A stretch of DNA of 64,000 bases from Jacaranda mimosifolia (lineage: Eukaryota; Streptophyta; Magnoliopsida; Lamiales; Bignoniaceae): NCBI GenBank assembly GCA_018894105.1, contig CM032127.1, forward strand, positions 2,947,001 through 3,011,000, read 5' to 3'. Made by a program: the position numbers and the translations under genes. The notes beneath the pieces were generated by a model. The model had not been told where the DNA came from and ran no database searches. It saw only the letters and a list, made by a program, of their open reading frames with translations. This document shows positions 35,825 to 47,772 of this stretch, one piece after another; position 1 is the stretch's first letter; every line of letters begins with the position of its first letter.

Positions 35825-37466
35825 ATGAAGGGACAAATTCACCATTTTTGTCGCTTTCAAAGCTCAAAAATCTTGTTTTTCAGCACCATCTTTCTCCTCC
35901 TCTTCAGTACCTCCACCCCATATCAGATAGTCGAATATGATTTTCATCATCATAGACAGCTCTTATCCTACAATGGAGATGCCTCTCGCCACCGAGCCAT
36001 GGCTCAAGTTTGAGAATCCAAGATTGAAGAATGCTTATATTGCATTGCAGGCTTGGAAAGCAGCCATACTTTCTGATCCGAACAACATTACCGCCAACTG
36101 GTCTGGAGCTGATGTGTGTAACTACACTGGCGTTTTCTGTTGGCCTGTACCAGGCGATCCGTGTGAACGGACGGTTGCTGGCATTGATATCAATCATGGA
36201 GACATTGCCGGGAGCCTCCCGCAAGAACTAGGGCTGCTCTATGATCTTTCCCTCTTTCATTTAAACTCAAACCGGTTTTGTGGGATGATTCCCCAGAGTT
36301 TTATGAATTTGCAGCTCTTGTTTGAGCTGGATCTTAGCAACAACCGGTTTGCAGGGAAGTTTCCGGAACATGTCCTTCGATTGTCGAGCCTCAAGTATCT
36401 GGATATCCGGTACAATGAATTTGAAGGTGAGCTTCCAAGGGGACTTTTTGAGAAAGATTTTGATGCTATTTTTGTGAACAACAACAGATTCTCCTCTGCC
36501 TTGCCTGAAAACATCGGAAACTCGCCTGTGTCTGTCATAGTTCTGGCCAACAATAAGTTTGAAGGATGTGTTCCTGCAAGTTTAGGCAATATGTCAGAAA
36601 TAAATGAACTGATACTCTCAGACAATGATCTTTTTTCATGTTTCCCAAGTGAAATTGGGAAGCTGAAGAACTTGACAGTGCTGGATATTAGTCGTAACAG
36701 AATTACAGGTCCGTTACCTGATACCATTGGAGATATTGACAGCTTGGAGATACTGAATGTGGCGCATAACCTGATGTCCGGGAAGATCTCTGCCGGGATA
36801 TGTCAGCTTCCAAATTTGGTGAATTTCGCATATGATTACAACTTCTTTTCGGACGAGCCTTCAGCTTGCTTAAGGTTGCCCAAATTTGATGATCAAATGA
36901 ACTGTTTTCAAGGGAGGCCGAAGCAAAGAACAGCTTTGGACTGTCAAAGGTTCTTGTCTCGGGTGGTTAACTGTAGCAGTTTCAAATGTGATAACTCTTT
37001 GAAGCCAGTTCCATCATCACCACCATTGGTTTGTATGCCTCCACCTTCCCCACCACTCGCCCCTACAACTTCTCCATCACCTTCACCATCCCCACCTCCG
37101 CCCATCTTTTCTCCACCTCCACCTAGCAATCCACAGCCCATGCCAGCACCAACACCATCATCACCGCTGCTGCCATCCACGCCCATTAACATCTCCCCTA
37201 GCCTGCTTTTACCACCTATGATTTCTCCACCCTCTCCCCCCTCAGCTTCTCCACTTCCGCCCGTCTTTTCTCCACCTCAACCTAGCAATCCACAGCCCCT
37301 GCCAGCACCTTCACCATTGCCGCCACCGCCAGCAACCCCCATTAACATCACGCCTAGCCCGCTATCACCGATAATTTCTTCACCTCCACCATCGAACCCT
37401 ACACCACCACTCTGTCCATGCCAAAAGCAGCCTCCTTACCCATCAGATCCACCATCAAACTTCTGA
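35825..37466 (+). CDS. LRX: Leucine-rich repeat extensin-like cell-wall protein, with a frameshift
   Basis: LRX proteins are secreted, bind RALF peptides through their LRR domain and anchor in the wall by an extensin tail (family knowledge). ATG at 35825 opens a frame with a hydrophobic signal segment (ILFFSTIFLLLFSTS) and the LRX-like QLLSYNGD, but it stops at 36013. The LRR body is in another frame from ~35985 to TGA at 37464-37466: WLKFENPRLKNAYIALQAWK, an NYTGVFC cap, about nine to ten LRRs such as FELDLSNNRFAGKFPE, then C-terminal cysteines. The Pro-rich tail (~residues 360-509 of the 35937 frame) has SPPPP-type blocks. Dropping one C in CACCGAG (~35986-35990) would join the two frames, so either a one-base insertion inactivated secretion or the base is an error. 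The alternative ATG 35937 would give a protein without a signal peptide. Confidence 0.85.
37105..37360 (+). repeat. Internal duplication in the extensin tail
   Basis: Two units share FSPP(P/Q)PSNPQP(M/L)PAP followed by a Pro/Ser spacer and TPINI(S/T)PS; they start near 37105 and 37267. Such units expand and contract easily in LRX tails. Confidence 0.7.
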
Positions 37467-38527
37467 TCACCTCCATTTTCAAACTCCATACACTCACTAC
37501 TTCCATATTTAGAATTTTCTCCTGCATCACCTTTACCACACTGGAACAAATGCTGCTGCTGCTAAGTCAGAAGTTGCTATCCGGCACCCTGTGACAACAA
37601 CATCCAATTCTTTAGCTCTTTCTTGCATGTCAAGTGAATATTACAGATACTTTATAAGATCATTGAAATTTTTAGGTCCCAGGATGCTGTTGTTTAAAGG
37701 CAGACCAAAAAGCTAAAAGGAGATGCTAAATGAGGTAAAAAGTGGCAGTCTTCTGACTTGTTATGGAAAAATTTACTATCAGTGAGTATACTGTTTGACA
37801 TTGGTGACTTTACTGCACTTACATTGTGTGTAAAAGGTATTAGCCTATACCACTGAATAACTAATTTTATGTTCAACTATAAAAAAAGTTAGATTTCAGA
37901 GTCATTATCTTCTTTCAAATAATTGCAAGCCCTTTTCTCTTTTTGACGTGATAGTATCTGTTGCTTGTAAACCTAGAAGATTAAAGAGAAGGCGTTCATG
38001 TGCATCTGTAAAAACCTCATTCAATTTCTAAACACCAAATCATCAAATAGAACAATATAATAAAACAGCCTGATGATACTTGGTAGAAAACTATTAACAG
38101 GTTATAAAGGTAAAAGACATAATTGGTTGACTGTCTTAACAGTGGTCTTTCCAAAGAGTTCCTCAGTGTAAGGTGACTTACAGTACAAAAAGCCTTATGT
38201 GAAGTTAGAAGAAGAGTTTGCAGACCGAAGTTTGCTTACCAAATTTTGCAAAAAATATCGACAAGCTTAGATCAATAAAAGAGCTAAGCATTCAAACAGA
38301 CAAGCAAGGTGTCATCTATATTCAGAAAAGAACTACAATCACAGTAAAGCAACCATGGCAACTAGAAACATACCTCTACACCCGAAGGAACTTGTACGAT
38401 ACATTAATGAGCCTAAAATCTGCTAATGAAAGATCACCTCCCAATTGATACCAGAGATTACAATTTCTGCTTCAGTCTGACTCAACTTAGAGACCCTCAA
38501 GAAGCAAGAGCAGAATCATTCTGTTGA
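37467..38527. other. Intergenic: 3' ends of the extensin and SWIM-finger genes
   Basis: Convergent genes. No coding feature is supported; a 76-codon frame at 38218-38448 has no ATG start and no family resemblance. Confidence 0.5.
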
Positions 38528-41500
38528 TCAATTGATACGTGGGAAAGGCTGGATGTTATCTGCCAGCATGGAGTTCATCCCAGAAGACAATGGCTGCAGC
38601 AATCCACTGTTCGATAAATCCTGCAAGTTTTTAATGTCTTGTTGTATGCGTGTCACATGTGAAATTACATGTTCAAGAACTAGAGGATCATCCGGAAGAT
38701 TCTGTAGCAAGTTAAGCAAGGTCTGCCTATAAACTTGAGCAGACAATAAGGGCCTTGCTATCTGACGACTTCTGCAGAAAACTGCAACCTTGATCGTATG
38801 CTTACACATATTACCCACCATTGACCAGGAACAATCACAAAGCCCAAATTCAGAACCAGGATTCCATATTGTATACGCCACACTACTATCTGCCTGAGAA
38901 ACAACTTTTGCAAACTCGAGATTTTCCTCATCCATCAAAACGTCAATATCGGGGATGTGCATAGCTTGATTCCATGGGTTGGTTAAACTGAACCTATCCC
39001 TCAAATTTTCAAAATAACCGGTTTCCACTATATATTGGTCAAACCAATAGAAAGAGTGAAATTGGGCTGTCAATGCATGTATCACCAAGTCAATTCTCTG
39101 ATACGAATTTGCTGGCAGCAAATTCAGAACTCTGGATTTCAATCTTAGGTGATAGGATTCTATTGAAGCATAAGGATCTGGACCAGCCACTGGGAGAGTC
39201 CTGACACGGTTGACCCATAATTCTGCTAGACAAGATTATCATATTAAAGTCTATCGCATGCTTTACAAAAACATCACAATACATAAATGCGCTTCAAAAT
39301 GTACAAGTTTTCTTAATGAGTAAACAGAAGATAAAAATGACAAGCAACGTGATTACTTTCTTGAATAGGTTCCTCCAAATAAAAACAAGAAAAAAAAGAT
39401 CCCACCTAAACCAAAGAATGCGAGGAAGCATACCCATTTTTGGGAACCATTTACATCTGAAGTATTCTGTAAATGGAGACTGATCAACATATATTTGCAT
39501 GAACTCTTCAACAGCATCTGCAGTGCTTGGCCCATTTCTTGTGCAGTACAAAATCCTGCCTAGGTGCTTAAACATCTCTCTTTGTACATCAAAATTGTTG
39601 CAATATTTTAATAGACCTTTAAGCCAACTACGACGAACATGCCAGAGGCATAATAGAACCCGACATTGGAAGGCTTCCCTGAGAGAAAGAAACAAAATAT
39701 TAGGTGATTTTTGCTTTTAAACCTACAATTGATTGGCATGATATGAAGACGAAATTCTATTGTTTACCTAATAACTGAAGCCTCGAAAAAGGGATCATCC
39801 ACTAGAATTGCATTAGGTCTCCACCTTGTGTCCTTGCCCCGTATTCTTTCAACAAGAGATGGCATCCATTTGTTAATATTTTGACCAAGAGAAGAGGAAG
39901 TAATGATCCAGGCAACGGGAATTGCATTTTGTGATGAGTCAAATGTGAGTAGGGAGCACAAAGAATACTGTATAAGTAACAAGAGAAGGCAAATTAATAA
40001 AAATATTTTTCGTAAAACTAAATATGGAATGAAATAGATAAAAGTACGGTTTTTTTTTTTTTTATCTTACGGTCCAAAATTTCTTTTTCTCCCTATAAAT
40101 ATTTAGTTGAACAAGTTACTGCAGTAATCCAGTTATGCAATAAGGCCAACAAAATAAACCCCAAAAAAAGAAGAAAAAATTGTGGTACGTGCCAGTTCTC
40201 AAAAGGCATGCTGATCATAACAGGGATTTCTGAAAAATGCAAGGTAAAGAAAAAAACCTTTTCACTATTACATCCATTTATCTCCTCTTTACATTCAGTG
40301 GTAAGGCAGAATTATGTCCATAGCCAATATTACTAATTGAACAAGGATTTAACAGATCTTGAATGGGTATGTTTCTTATTCATAGGCCATAGACTCATGA
40401 ACTAATTTGGTACTGCTTCCCTTTGGGATGAGAAGGCTACCTCTCTCGCACTTTCCTTTTTCTTTTGTTTTTTGTTTTTAGCATGACATATATCAGCAAA
40501 ATTCTTTTTCCCCATTTATTCAGTTCGTTTTAGAATGTAATACTGAACTCAGATGCTTATAATAATCCCTATAGTCCTTATAGTCAAATTTTGCTACATC
40601 TCTGTCGACTTCAAGCAGGGTTGACAAGCAAAGATCAAAGAGAAAAAGAAATCATTGCCGAGAAAAAGAAATCATTGCCAAGACTTAACCATACAAAACC
40701 TTAAGTTTCTTAGAGCCAGATGTCGTATGAGAAGCTATGGATCCACTATGTCCATAGCGAAGCATCTGCTGCAGCTGCCAATCTGTCTGTATTCCTAATA
40801 CAAAAGGCTCAGAACCAGAACTCTCCTGGAAGTAAAAAACATGCTTATGGTGGCGTTGCACCCACATTTTTACGCTGCAGTCGTCATTGGAATGTAATTC
40901 ATGGGAGGAGTTGCGTATAAGCCTTTCCATGTTACGTACATCATTACGAGTAAGGAAGTCATCACGGTTGTGTGGGCCCCCATGCCTCTGCACTTCTTCC
41001 ATGTGATGCTGGACTATTGTGTCCAAAGATATTCCAACATGAAGCATGGACATCACTTTTTGACGTAGTTCCTCTGATATTCGAGGAGCATACATAGCTC
41101 TTGTTCCCACAGCTTCCTGATCAAGTATTCCATGGCAGGGAGCCCCTGTTTTATCCACATGATTTCTCTGATTGTAGATGATAAGAGCAAGCAAAGGGCG
41201 GGTGTATAAGCGTTTAACAGTGAAATGACAAAGGCACCCCCTCATCATGTGTCTTCTCCCTGGCCTACTTCCCTTACCCGATGCGGGCTTACTGCTCGAG
41301 TTTTCACCGATATGAGGTTCAATATCCCTGTAGTCTTCAGGACCATAGGAGCACCAATACCTAAAAATCAAGAAAACGATAAGTTAGTGGTGCATATATG
41401 TTTCTTTTTGTATTCTTTCCAAATCTTTTGGATTAATATATATACATTCTGCAAAATCTAACGTCCAATTCTAGTTCAAGGTTCATCCTCAAGAAAGCAT

Positions 41501-42141
41501 AACGAGTATTATAAAATATGACTTACAAGGAACGACATACAGTGTATACTCAAGATATCCATCAACTCTTGGTTTGTTCAGACTCCCTTCAGGTCTTTTC
41601 CTTCTTGATTCTACACGGAAGCTCGCCGGGCACTCTGCATTGCTAGATTCACCCTTTACAAAATCCTCCACTCTAGAAAAAGGAATTAGTGCAATGTCAT
41701 CACCACCTTGACGACCACCTTCTACTTTAACCCAATTTATATGAGCTGCAGAAAATTCTGCATAGGGAGGATCCTGCACTGGTAGGCTTAATATGTCTTC
41801 CATCCTAGCCACCTGACATAATAGGAATACAAGATAGGAAAGCTAAACTTCAGCAAATGCCATAGGCATCACCAGTATTAATTCTCTCCGTAAAAACAAT
41901 TCTGTACTAAAATATCTGAAGACACATCAATGACCTCCAAACATGGTTCTACTCCTCTACAGGCAAATTTTATAGAGAATAAGAAAAAGTTTATTTGACA
42001 ATTCTATTATTAATTGAAAGTTGAAATAACATAACAGCTAGAAGATAAGAGGACTAAAACTGAAAATACAAAAAGAAATTTAAAAAAAAAAAAGGGCTCA
42101 GATACGAGTAAAATTTGTACCTTTGCTTCATGACCCTTCAT
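38528..42141 (-). CDS. SWIM zinc-finger protein with Mutator-transposase-like core, 697 aa
   Basis: Resembles the Arabidopsis SWIM zinc-finger proteins of the At1g60560 type; molecular role not established to my knowledge. Six coding exons join in frame: 42141-42121, 41812-41541, 41360-40700, 39967-39768, 39678-39434, 39222-38528. The first tiny exon gives MKGHEAK; its AAG|GT donor joins GTGGCTAGG. Exons 1-3 hold a conserved N-terminal region (FSAAHINWVKVEGGRQGGDD, YWCSYGPEDYRD). Exons 4-5 look like a MULE-type transposase core (LLTFDSSQNAIPVAWII, AILVDDPFFEASVIREAF, LLCLWHVRRSWLKG). Exon 6 has the SWIM finger CDCSWSMVGNMCKH (CXC...CXH) at about residue 600. Likely a domesticated Mutator-derived regulator rather than an active transposon: no terminal repeats flank it and exons are host-like. 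Confidence 0.88.
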
Positions 42142-42754
42142 TCTTCTCTACTCCACACGATCAAAGAATTCCAAAACAATTGAATTATATCCCTTTCTTG
42201 GAGAGTGAAGTGTAAGACTTCAACCTAAAAACTCAAAGGTTGTAAAAAGCTAGGATTTTTCTCAACAAAAATGACAGAATTACAAAAACCGAAAGCAAAA
42301 GCTTTTAAGGACTGATTATTAAGGTGCAATCGTTCCCAGAAAAAAGGGATTTACTCCAAAAACAAAAGGCAAAAATCAATGCAGAATGTTTTTCGGGCTT
42401 TCGCTCGGCTCTTCCCTTCTTTTTACACCCACACACAGATATTATATATAATAAATACCAATTTGCTTCATTTTCTTTTGTTTTTTGGGGAAATTTTTTT
42501 CCTCATAATTTTGCCTAATTGGAAAAATAAATGTTGGGCCATAATTTTGGTGATGGGCCTTTTCTAAAAATAAGTGGACTGCCCATTCGGGCAGCCCACT
42601 AAGACTGATGTCTCCTCTAGTTTTCTTAATGGGCCATTACAAAAATGAAAACGAAGCATGCCCAATTTGTAATACTATATTTTTTTTTCTTTTGAGATTT
42701 ATATTTATCTAAAGATATGAGTTTATGTAAATTTAATTATATTCCGGTCCAAAA
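42142..42754. other. SWIM-finger gene leader/promoter and intergenic DNA
   Basis: Upstream of the first coding exon; T-rich on the plus strand. Nothing else identified. Confidence 0.4.
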
Positions 42755-43485
42755 AATTAATGTTTTTAAAATTGGACCGGACAAAGAACCGGTGACCTTA
42801 CTGGTTATTGGTTCAATGGTTTGACCGGTATGACATCATAATGATGTAATAATTATATTTAATTTTATAAAAATATATAATATTTTAATATTAACAAAAA
42901 ATAAAATTTACAATTGATATAGAAAGAATATTATTTGAAAAAAATTCAATTTACTTATTTTTAAGTATGTTTTTTAGAAAATAATATATTTCACAATTAC
43001 TCAACTATAAATAAATAAAAAATAATGTTTTACATTAATATAAGTAATCATTCGTTTCATACTTCAACTCCAAGTAAAAATAAATTCTTTTATGCTAAAT
43101 ATTCAACATAATCTAAGAGAGATTAAACAAAATAAAATAACAAATAAAACATAAGCATTCACATACAACTACCACTTCATTAAATTTTAAGAAAATAAAT
43201 TCATGTTTCAAAAAATTACATGTCCAAAATCTTTAATTATCATCTTCAATTCATAATTTCTCTTTTCTTTTTTACTTTCTCTTTTTTCAAAAAAGTAATT
43301 TTTAAATTTTCAAAAAAAAAAAGGAGTGAACCGATCAAAAACCGATTGAATCGGTACCAGTTCAACCAATTTTTGACTGATTTTCATCAATTTTGACCGA
43401 TTTTGATCGGCACCGGTTTTCAAGCCTCAACTGAACCAGACTGGCTATCGGTCACCGATCGGACCGATTTTCAAAACACGGCAAA
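42755..43485. mobile_element. Non-autonomous element, AAATCGGACCGG family, copy 1
   Basis: The left end (TTTTTAAAATTGGACCGGAC) and the reverse complement of the right end (TTTTGAAAATCGGTCCGATC) are terminal inverted repeats. It is about 730 bases with an AT-rich interior. The interior TAATAATTATATTTAATTTT matches copy 2 at ~43725. Confidence 0.7.
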
Positions 43486-43625
43486 AAATAATAGGTGTGG
43501 ATACTATGTGATAATGGTATAAGTTGTTTGGTAATGTAATGTCGGACCGGTTTTCAAAACATGGCAAAAAATAATAGGTGTGGATACTATGTGATAATGG
43601 TATAAGTTGTTTGGTAATGTAATGG
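43460..43625. repeat. 83-bp tandem duplication at the element edge
   Basis: Two copies with a period of 83 bases (starts 43460 and 43543), covering the right tip of the GGACCGG element and ~60 bases of flank. They differ at only two or three positions, so the duplication is recent. Confidence 0.9.
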
Positions 43626-43634
43626 GCTGATATT

Positions 43635-45168
43635 AATGTTTTCAAAATCGGACCGGACAAAGAACCGGCGACGTTACTGGTTACCGGTTGAACTACCGGT
43701 TCGATCGGTATGACGAATAATGACGTAATAATTATTTTTAATTTTATAAATATATATAATATAATTAATATATTGCAAAAAATAGAAAAATTCCAACAAT
43801 ATAGAAATAAATAAAGAAAATTTTCTCCATATTTTAGTCATTTTTTTCCCCCTTCAATTGGTTCTTTAGAAAATACCATTTCTCTATTAATCAATTACAA
43901 ATATATAATCTAATTCAAATAGTAACACACAACTATTTAATATTAATACAAATGGTCATCCCTTCAAGTTTCAAGTTCAAGTTTTCTCACACTAAATATC
44001 CAATATATTCCAGTAGAAATTAATATTTTCTTGTAATATTTTCTCTTCAAACTTGTAGTAGAGAATAGTGAACAGTAGCGGGGGTAGAGATTATGGGTGG
44101 CAATCGTGTCGTGTTGAGTTGTTTCGTGTCGGGTTGAGGTGGAAATATCACAAAATTTTGCTCAACCCAAACCCAACCCAATAAGCACTCAACTCGAACC
44201 CAACTTAAAAGTTTTCATATCAACCCAAACCCAACCCGTTTCAGCATATGATTATTTTTCATTAATAAATCATCTAAAAAACCTACACATTTTATGTTCA
44301 ACTAAAATCTTAATAAAATAATCAATTTATACCAAGATTTTGAGAAAAGTCAGCTTATACAAAAAATTTAGAAAAAGTCAACATTATACTTTACCAGCCC
44401 AACTTTTGTACCATAGAACAATTTGATAATTGAACCTCATTTAATTTTCTCTACAACATCAATAATATACAAATTTTCATGTTAAACCAAAAGTTTTGCA
44501 CAACTTAATTTTAACAACAATGAAGTCGCATTCCGACAAAGAAATATAATTCGTCCTATTAATGATTAATAATCATCCCAGCATCACCAAGTAGTCAAAA
44601 TTTACATAGTAAATAATAATAATTAATTCTTACAAATCAATCTGGAGTTAAATTGTTCAAAAATAACAAATCATTACCTAAAAATGCAAAAAACATAGAA
44701 AAACTATCAAATTATCATGTTTTTGGGTTATTATCGAGATATCCGAAATCCAACCCATAATTTTCGTGTTGTTTATCGGGTCAACCCAATATCGAGCCAA
44801 CTCAAACCCAATAATATCATGTCGGTTCGTGTCGTGTCGAAAATTACCACCCTTAATAGAGATGGAGGAAGAAAGAGAAAGGAAAGGAAAAGGACCAAGA
44901 AAGGAGGAATTAGGATTTGAAAATTGGGAAAAGTTAAACTTAAAACCTAATCAATAATCAACACTCAATAGTCAAAGCTGGTTGCTTAGTGGTGTATGTT
45001 TTCAAAACAAAACAAAACCAAAAAAAAAAAAGGTGAACCGGTTCAATCGATTTTTGATTGGTTCCCAACCGGTCAGATCACAAGCGATTTTCTGAGATGA
45101 TTCAAACCAAACAAGCCACCAGTTACCGATCGAACCGGCCGGTCCAGACCGATTTTTAAAACCTTGGC
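43635..45168. mobile_element. GGACCGG-family element copy 2, split by a nested insertion
   Basis: The left end TTTTCAAAATCGGACCGGAC matches copy 1. The right end GGTCCAGACCGATTTTTAAAA is its inverse. Total length ~1534; without the nested 765-base element at 44092-44856 it is ~770, close to copy 1 (~730). No coding capacity. Confidence 0.7.
44092..44856. mobile_element. Nested hAT-like element, 765 bp
   Basis: Flanked by TAGAGAT at 44085-44091 and 44857-44863. Ends are GGGTGGCAAT and, reversed, GGGTGGTAAT. The next bases include TGTCGTGTTGAG and ACACGACACGAACC words typical of a widespread plant hAT-like family. No transposase frame. Confidence 0.75.
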
Positions 45169-45169
45169 T

Positions 45170-46010
45170 GAGATCCAATCCAGTCAACCTAGTGGGAGGT
45201 CGAAAAAAGGGCTTGATAATATAATTGAGTTGAGTCCTGTAATCAATTGCACTTGTCAGGCTAGTTAAAGTGTCCTCGGTTAAGGCACTCCCACACTCAA
45301 ATTAGTATTTAATCGACTAGAAGGTGGAGCTGTAGTGTAAGGGCTTTGAATGATAATAGGCATATTTTGCTGAAGGTGACAATGGGGTATTTATAGTCTT
45401 TTTAGAGATGTTGATATGTTAATGATACCCTTACATATACAGAAAAGGCTTTTGTCTTTATCTGAGGACCTTTAAGTGTTCTTTATTTTGTGTACTATTT
45501 CAGATGGTGCCTCCTCCTGCTCCATAGGACATGACGGTATATAGGAGGCATGCGCTATTCTGGTGCTACTAGAAAGGTGGTACTGGTGGCAGCACGCATC
45601 ATTAATGTGGAGACACGCCTCTAGTCAAAGCATTCAATGCGACAGAGGATCGGTCGAGTCTGCTTGACTTTCTAGGGTCGAGACGAACACTTGCCTGTAA
45701 GTTTCTTTGCACGTTTTGGTTGAAATGATGGAACTCTGTTGGACTGGGGTACTTCCCTGGTTGAGTGCCGAATAAACATTTTCAATTTGGTTGACCATAC
45801 TCCGGTCGACTGAGCAATGTGTAGATACTCATGTTGGTGGAAAGAGCCCAGTGAGGTTGGCTTTGGTCGATAACTTGGTCAATCGTCAATGGGTTGGACC
45901 TAATATCCAATTGGGTCATCCCACGTCATGTCTTTTGCCTGGTCGAATGTTATTGGGTTGGGCTATCCCATATCAATATGGTTACAAGAAAAATAAATAA
46001 AATTATTTAA
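45170..46010. other. Less AT-rich segment of unknown nature, possible retroelement remnant
   Basis: Clearly richer in G and C than the flanks, with a TATTTATAG box at ~45391-45399 and many GGTCGA words (45650-45870). A 69-codon frame (45791-46000) resembles nothing I know. It could be a solo LTR fragment, but I cannot find matching ends or a target duplication. Confidence 0.35.
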
Positions 46011-46430
46011 ATTCAATATTTCAAGAACGAGAAAAAAATAATCATGAAATTATCCATCAATTAATATCATTAAGAATCAAATAAACAAGCTAATATTTAT
46101 TTGGGCATGATGGAATAGAGGTCAAAATCCTAATAAAGTTTGGTAACCACTTTTAAGCAATATTAAACCATAATTTGATTTATACTAATTAATTTAATTC
46201 AAACCCTAACCCCTTATCCCACTTAAAAAGAAAGGGGGGAAATGTTTTCATGCTTCATTTTCATGGAAATTTTTTATTGTGGATGGGCATTAAAAATTTG
46301 TTATATCATTTTCTGGTATTCAACGTTCTTTTAATATATCCAAATTTGATAAAATAGATGATAATCTTCGAATAACGACAAGCTATTTAATTAATTTCTC
46401 AAGTAAATTGAGTACTGATATAACTAAATT

Positions 46431-46762
46431 TGAGGGCCCGTTTGGTTTTATTTTGAAACACTCTTTTCAAATTTTCTACTATTTAAAATTTGAAACATAT
46501 CATTTTTTACATATTTTCATCCGATATTATTTGCACTTCAATTCTCAAAAGACATTATCTAATAATCTATTTATATTCTTTATCTATTTCATTATTACTA
46601 TATCTCTCTACCTACAACTTACTAAATCCAACATAATCATTGATTTTTCAACAATTCATTCAAATATAATTTTTTTTTCAACTAATTTTCATGAACTACT
46701 TTTTAAATTTTAAAAATAATAAAAATAGAAAATGAGAATGAAAATAAAACCGAACATGTCCT
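46431..46762. mobile_element. MITE with GGGCCCGTTTGGTTTTATTTT ends
   Basis: The right end reversed reads GGACATGTTCGGTTTTATTTT. It is ~330 bases and AT-rich inside. The 101-codon frame inside it is low-complexity and not a gene. Confidence 0.7.
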
Positions 46763-47188
46763 AAATCTTTCAATTTTTAGGGGACATTCTTTCTTACTAA
46801 TCAAGTAGTACAATAATTCTATCTTACTAATCAATGGCTTAAGTTAGGAATTTGAACCTGAACGAACTTTTGATATGCGTGCATGTGTATAAATTAAAAA
46901 AAAAAATTCTATCTTACAGCTTGACATAATGGTTCGCCTTATGAACTCCATAGAAAAAAGAGATTTTTAAATAAAAAAGAAGTAGGTGGATGAACGAATT
47001 CTCAAAAATGCATGATTCGTGCTTGTTTTTTTAAAAATTGAATTTGATATATTTGGAATGAGTCTACAAAAATTAACATACTATAAAGATATTGTTGTTG
47101 AATTTAAAAATTACAAGAAACATCTATGTTTATTCATATTTTTTTAAGAATAAAGTGTTTATCCATAGTAGATGTGGACCTGACCACC

Positions 47189-47211
47189 CCACCCCACCCC
47201 ACCCCACCCCA
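47189..47211. repeat. CCCCA pentamer repeat
   Basis: About five CCCCA units in a row in AT-rich DNA. Confidence 0.85.
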
Positions 47212-47446
47212 GATCCAACCGAAAAATGTCAAAGGAAATATTAAAAAAAAAAAAAGAGAAGGAATTCTCTGCATATGGACTATGCAAATGCATCATTAAT
47301 TAGACTGAAGAAAGGTCAGATTGCACGAAAACTAAGGGCCAAATACCTCGAAAACAGATTGAGGTAAAGACGCATTCAATTACAACTTGACAAAATTAAA
47401 TTTTAAATAAATTAAAAATATTGGGAAAAATGTGTGTTATGTTTGG

Positions 47447-47772
47447 TAAATTTTTTTGTTTGATTTTATTACGTGTTTATTATGTATTTTGAGAAAATGA
47501 ATTATTAGAGAATGTGAAAGTTATTTTTTGGTATCTTTGTTTATGTTTTGGGAGAGATATTTTTTACTGCAGTAATCAAATCAATGCTTTTTTGTTGAGT
47601 TTTTAGGGTGAAAATGGAATTGAGTGATTATTTTAATGTTAAAATAATAATAATATATATATAAAATATATGTATGCATATATTAGAGAATGTGCGTTTT
47701 GAAGAAAAATAAAGATATGTTTGGTTATGTTTCCCCAAAACAATGTTGTTCTGGAAAAATATAACCAAACAA
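47447..47772. mobile_element. MITE, GGAATGTTTGGTTATG family, inverted copy
   Basis: Starts near TTATGTTTGGTAAAT and ends with ATAACCAAAC. The interior shares AGAGATATTTTTTAC and AATGGAATTGAGTGATT with the other copies in this window. Confidence 0.55.

Noticed and set aside
46408..46713. 101-codon Phe/Ile-rich frame that looks like a membrane protein
   Set aside because: It lies inside a MITE and reflects T-rich composition.
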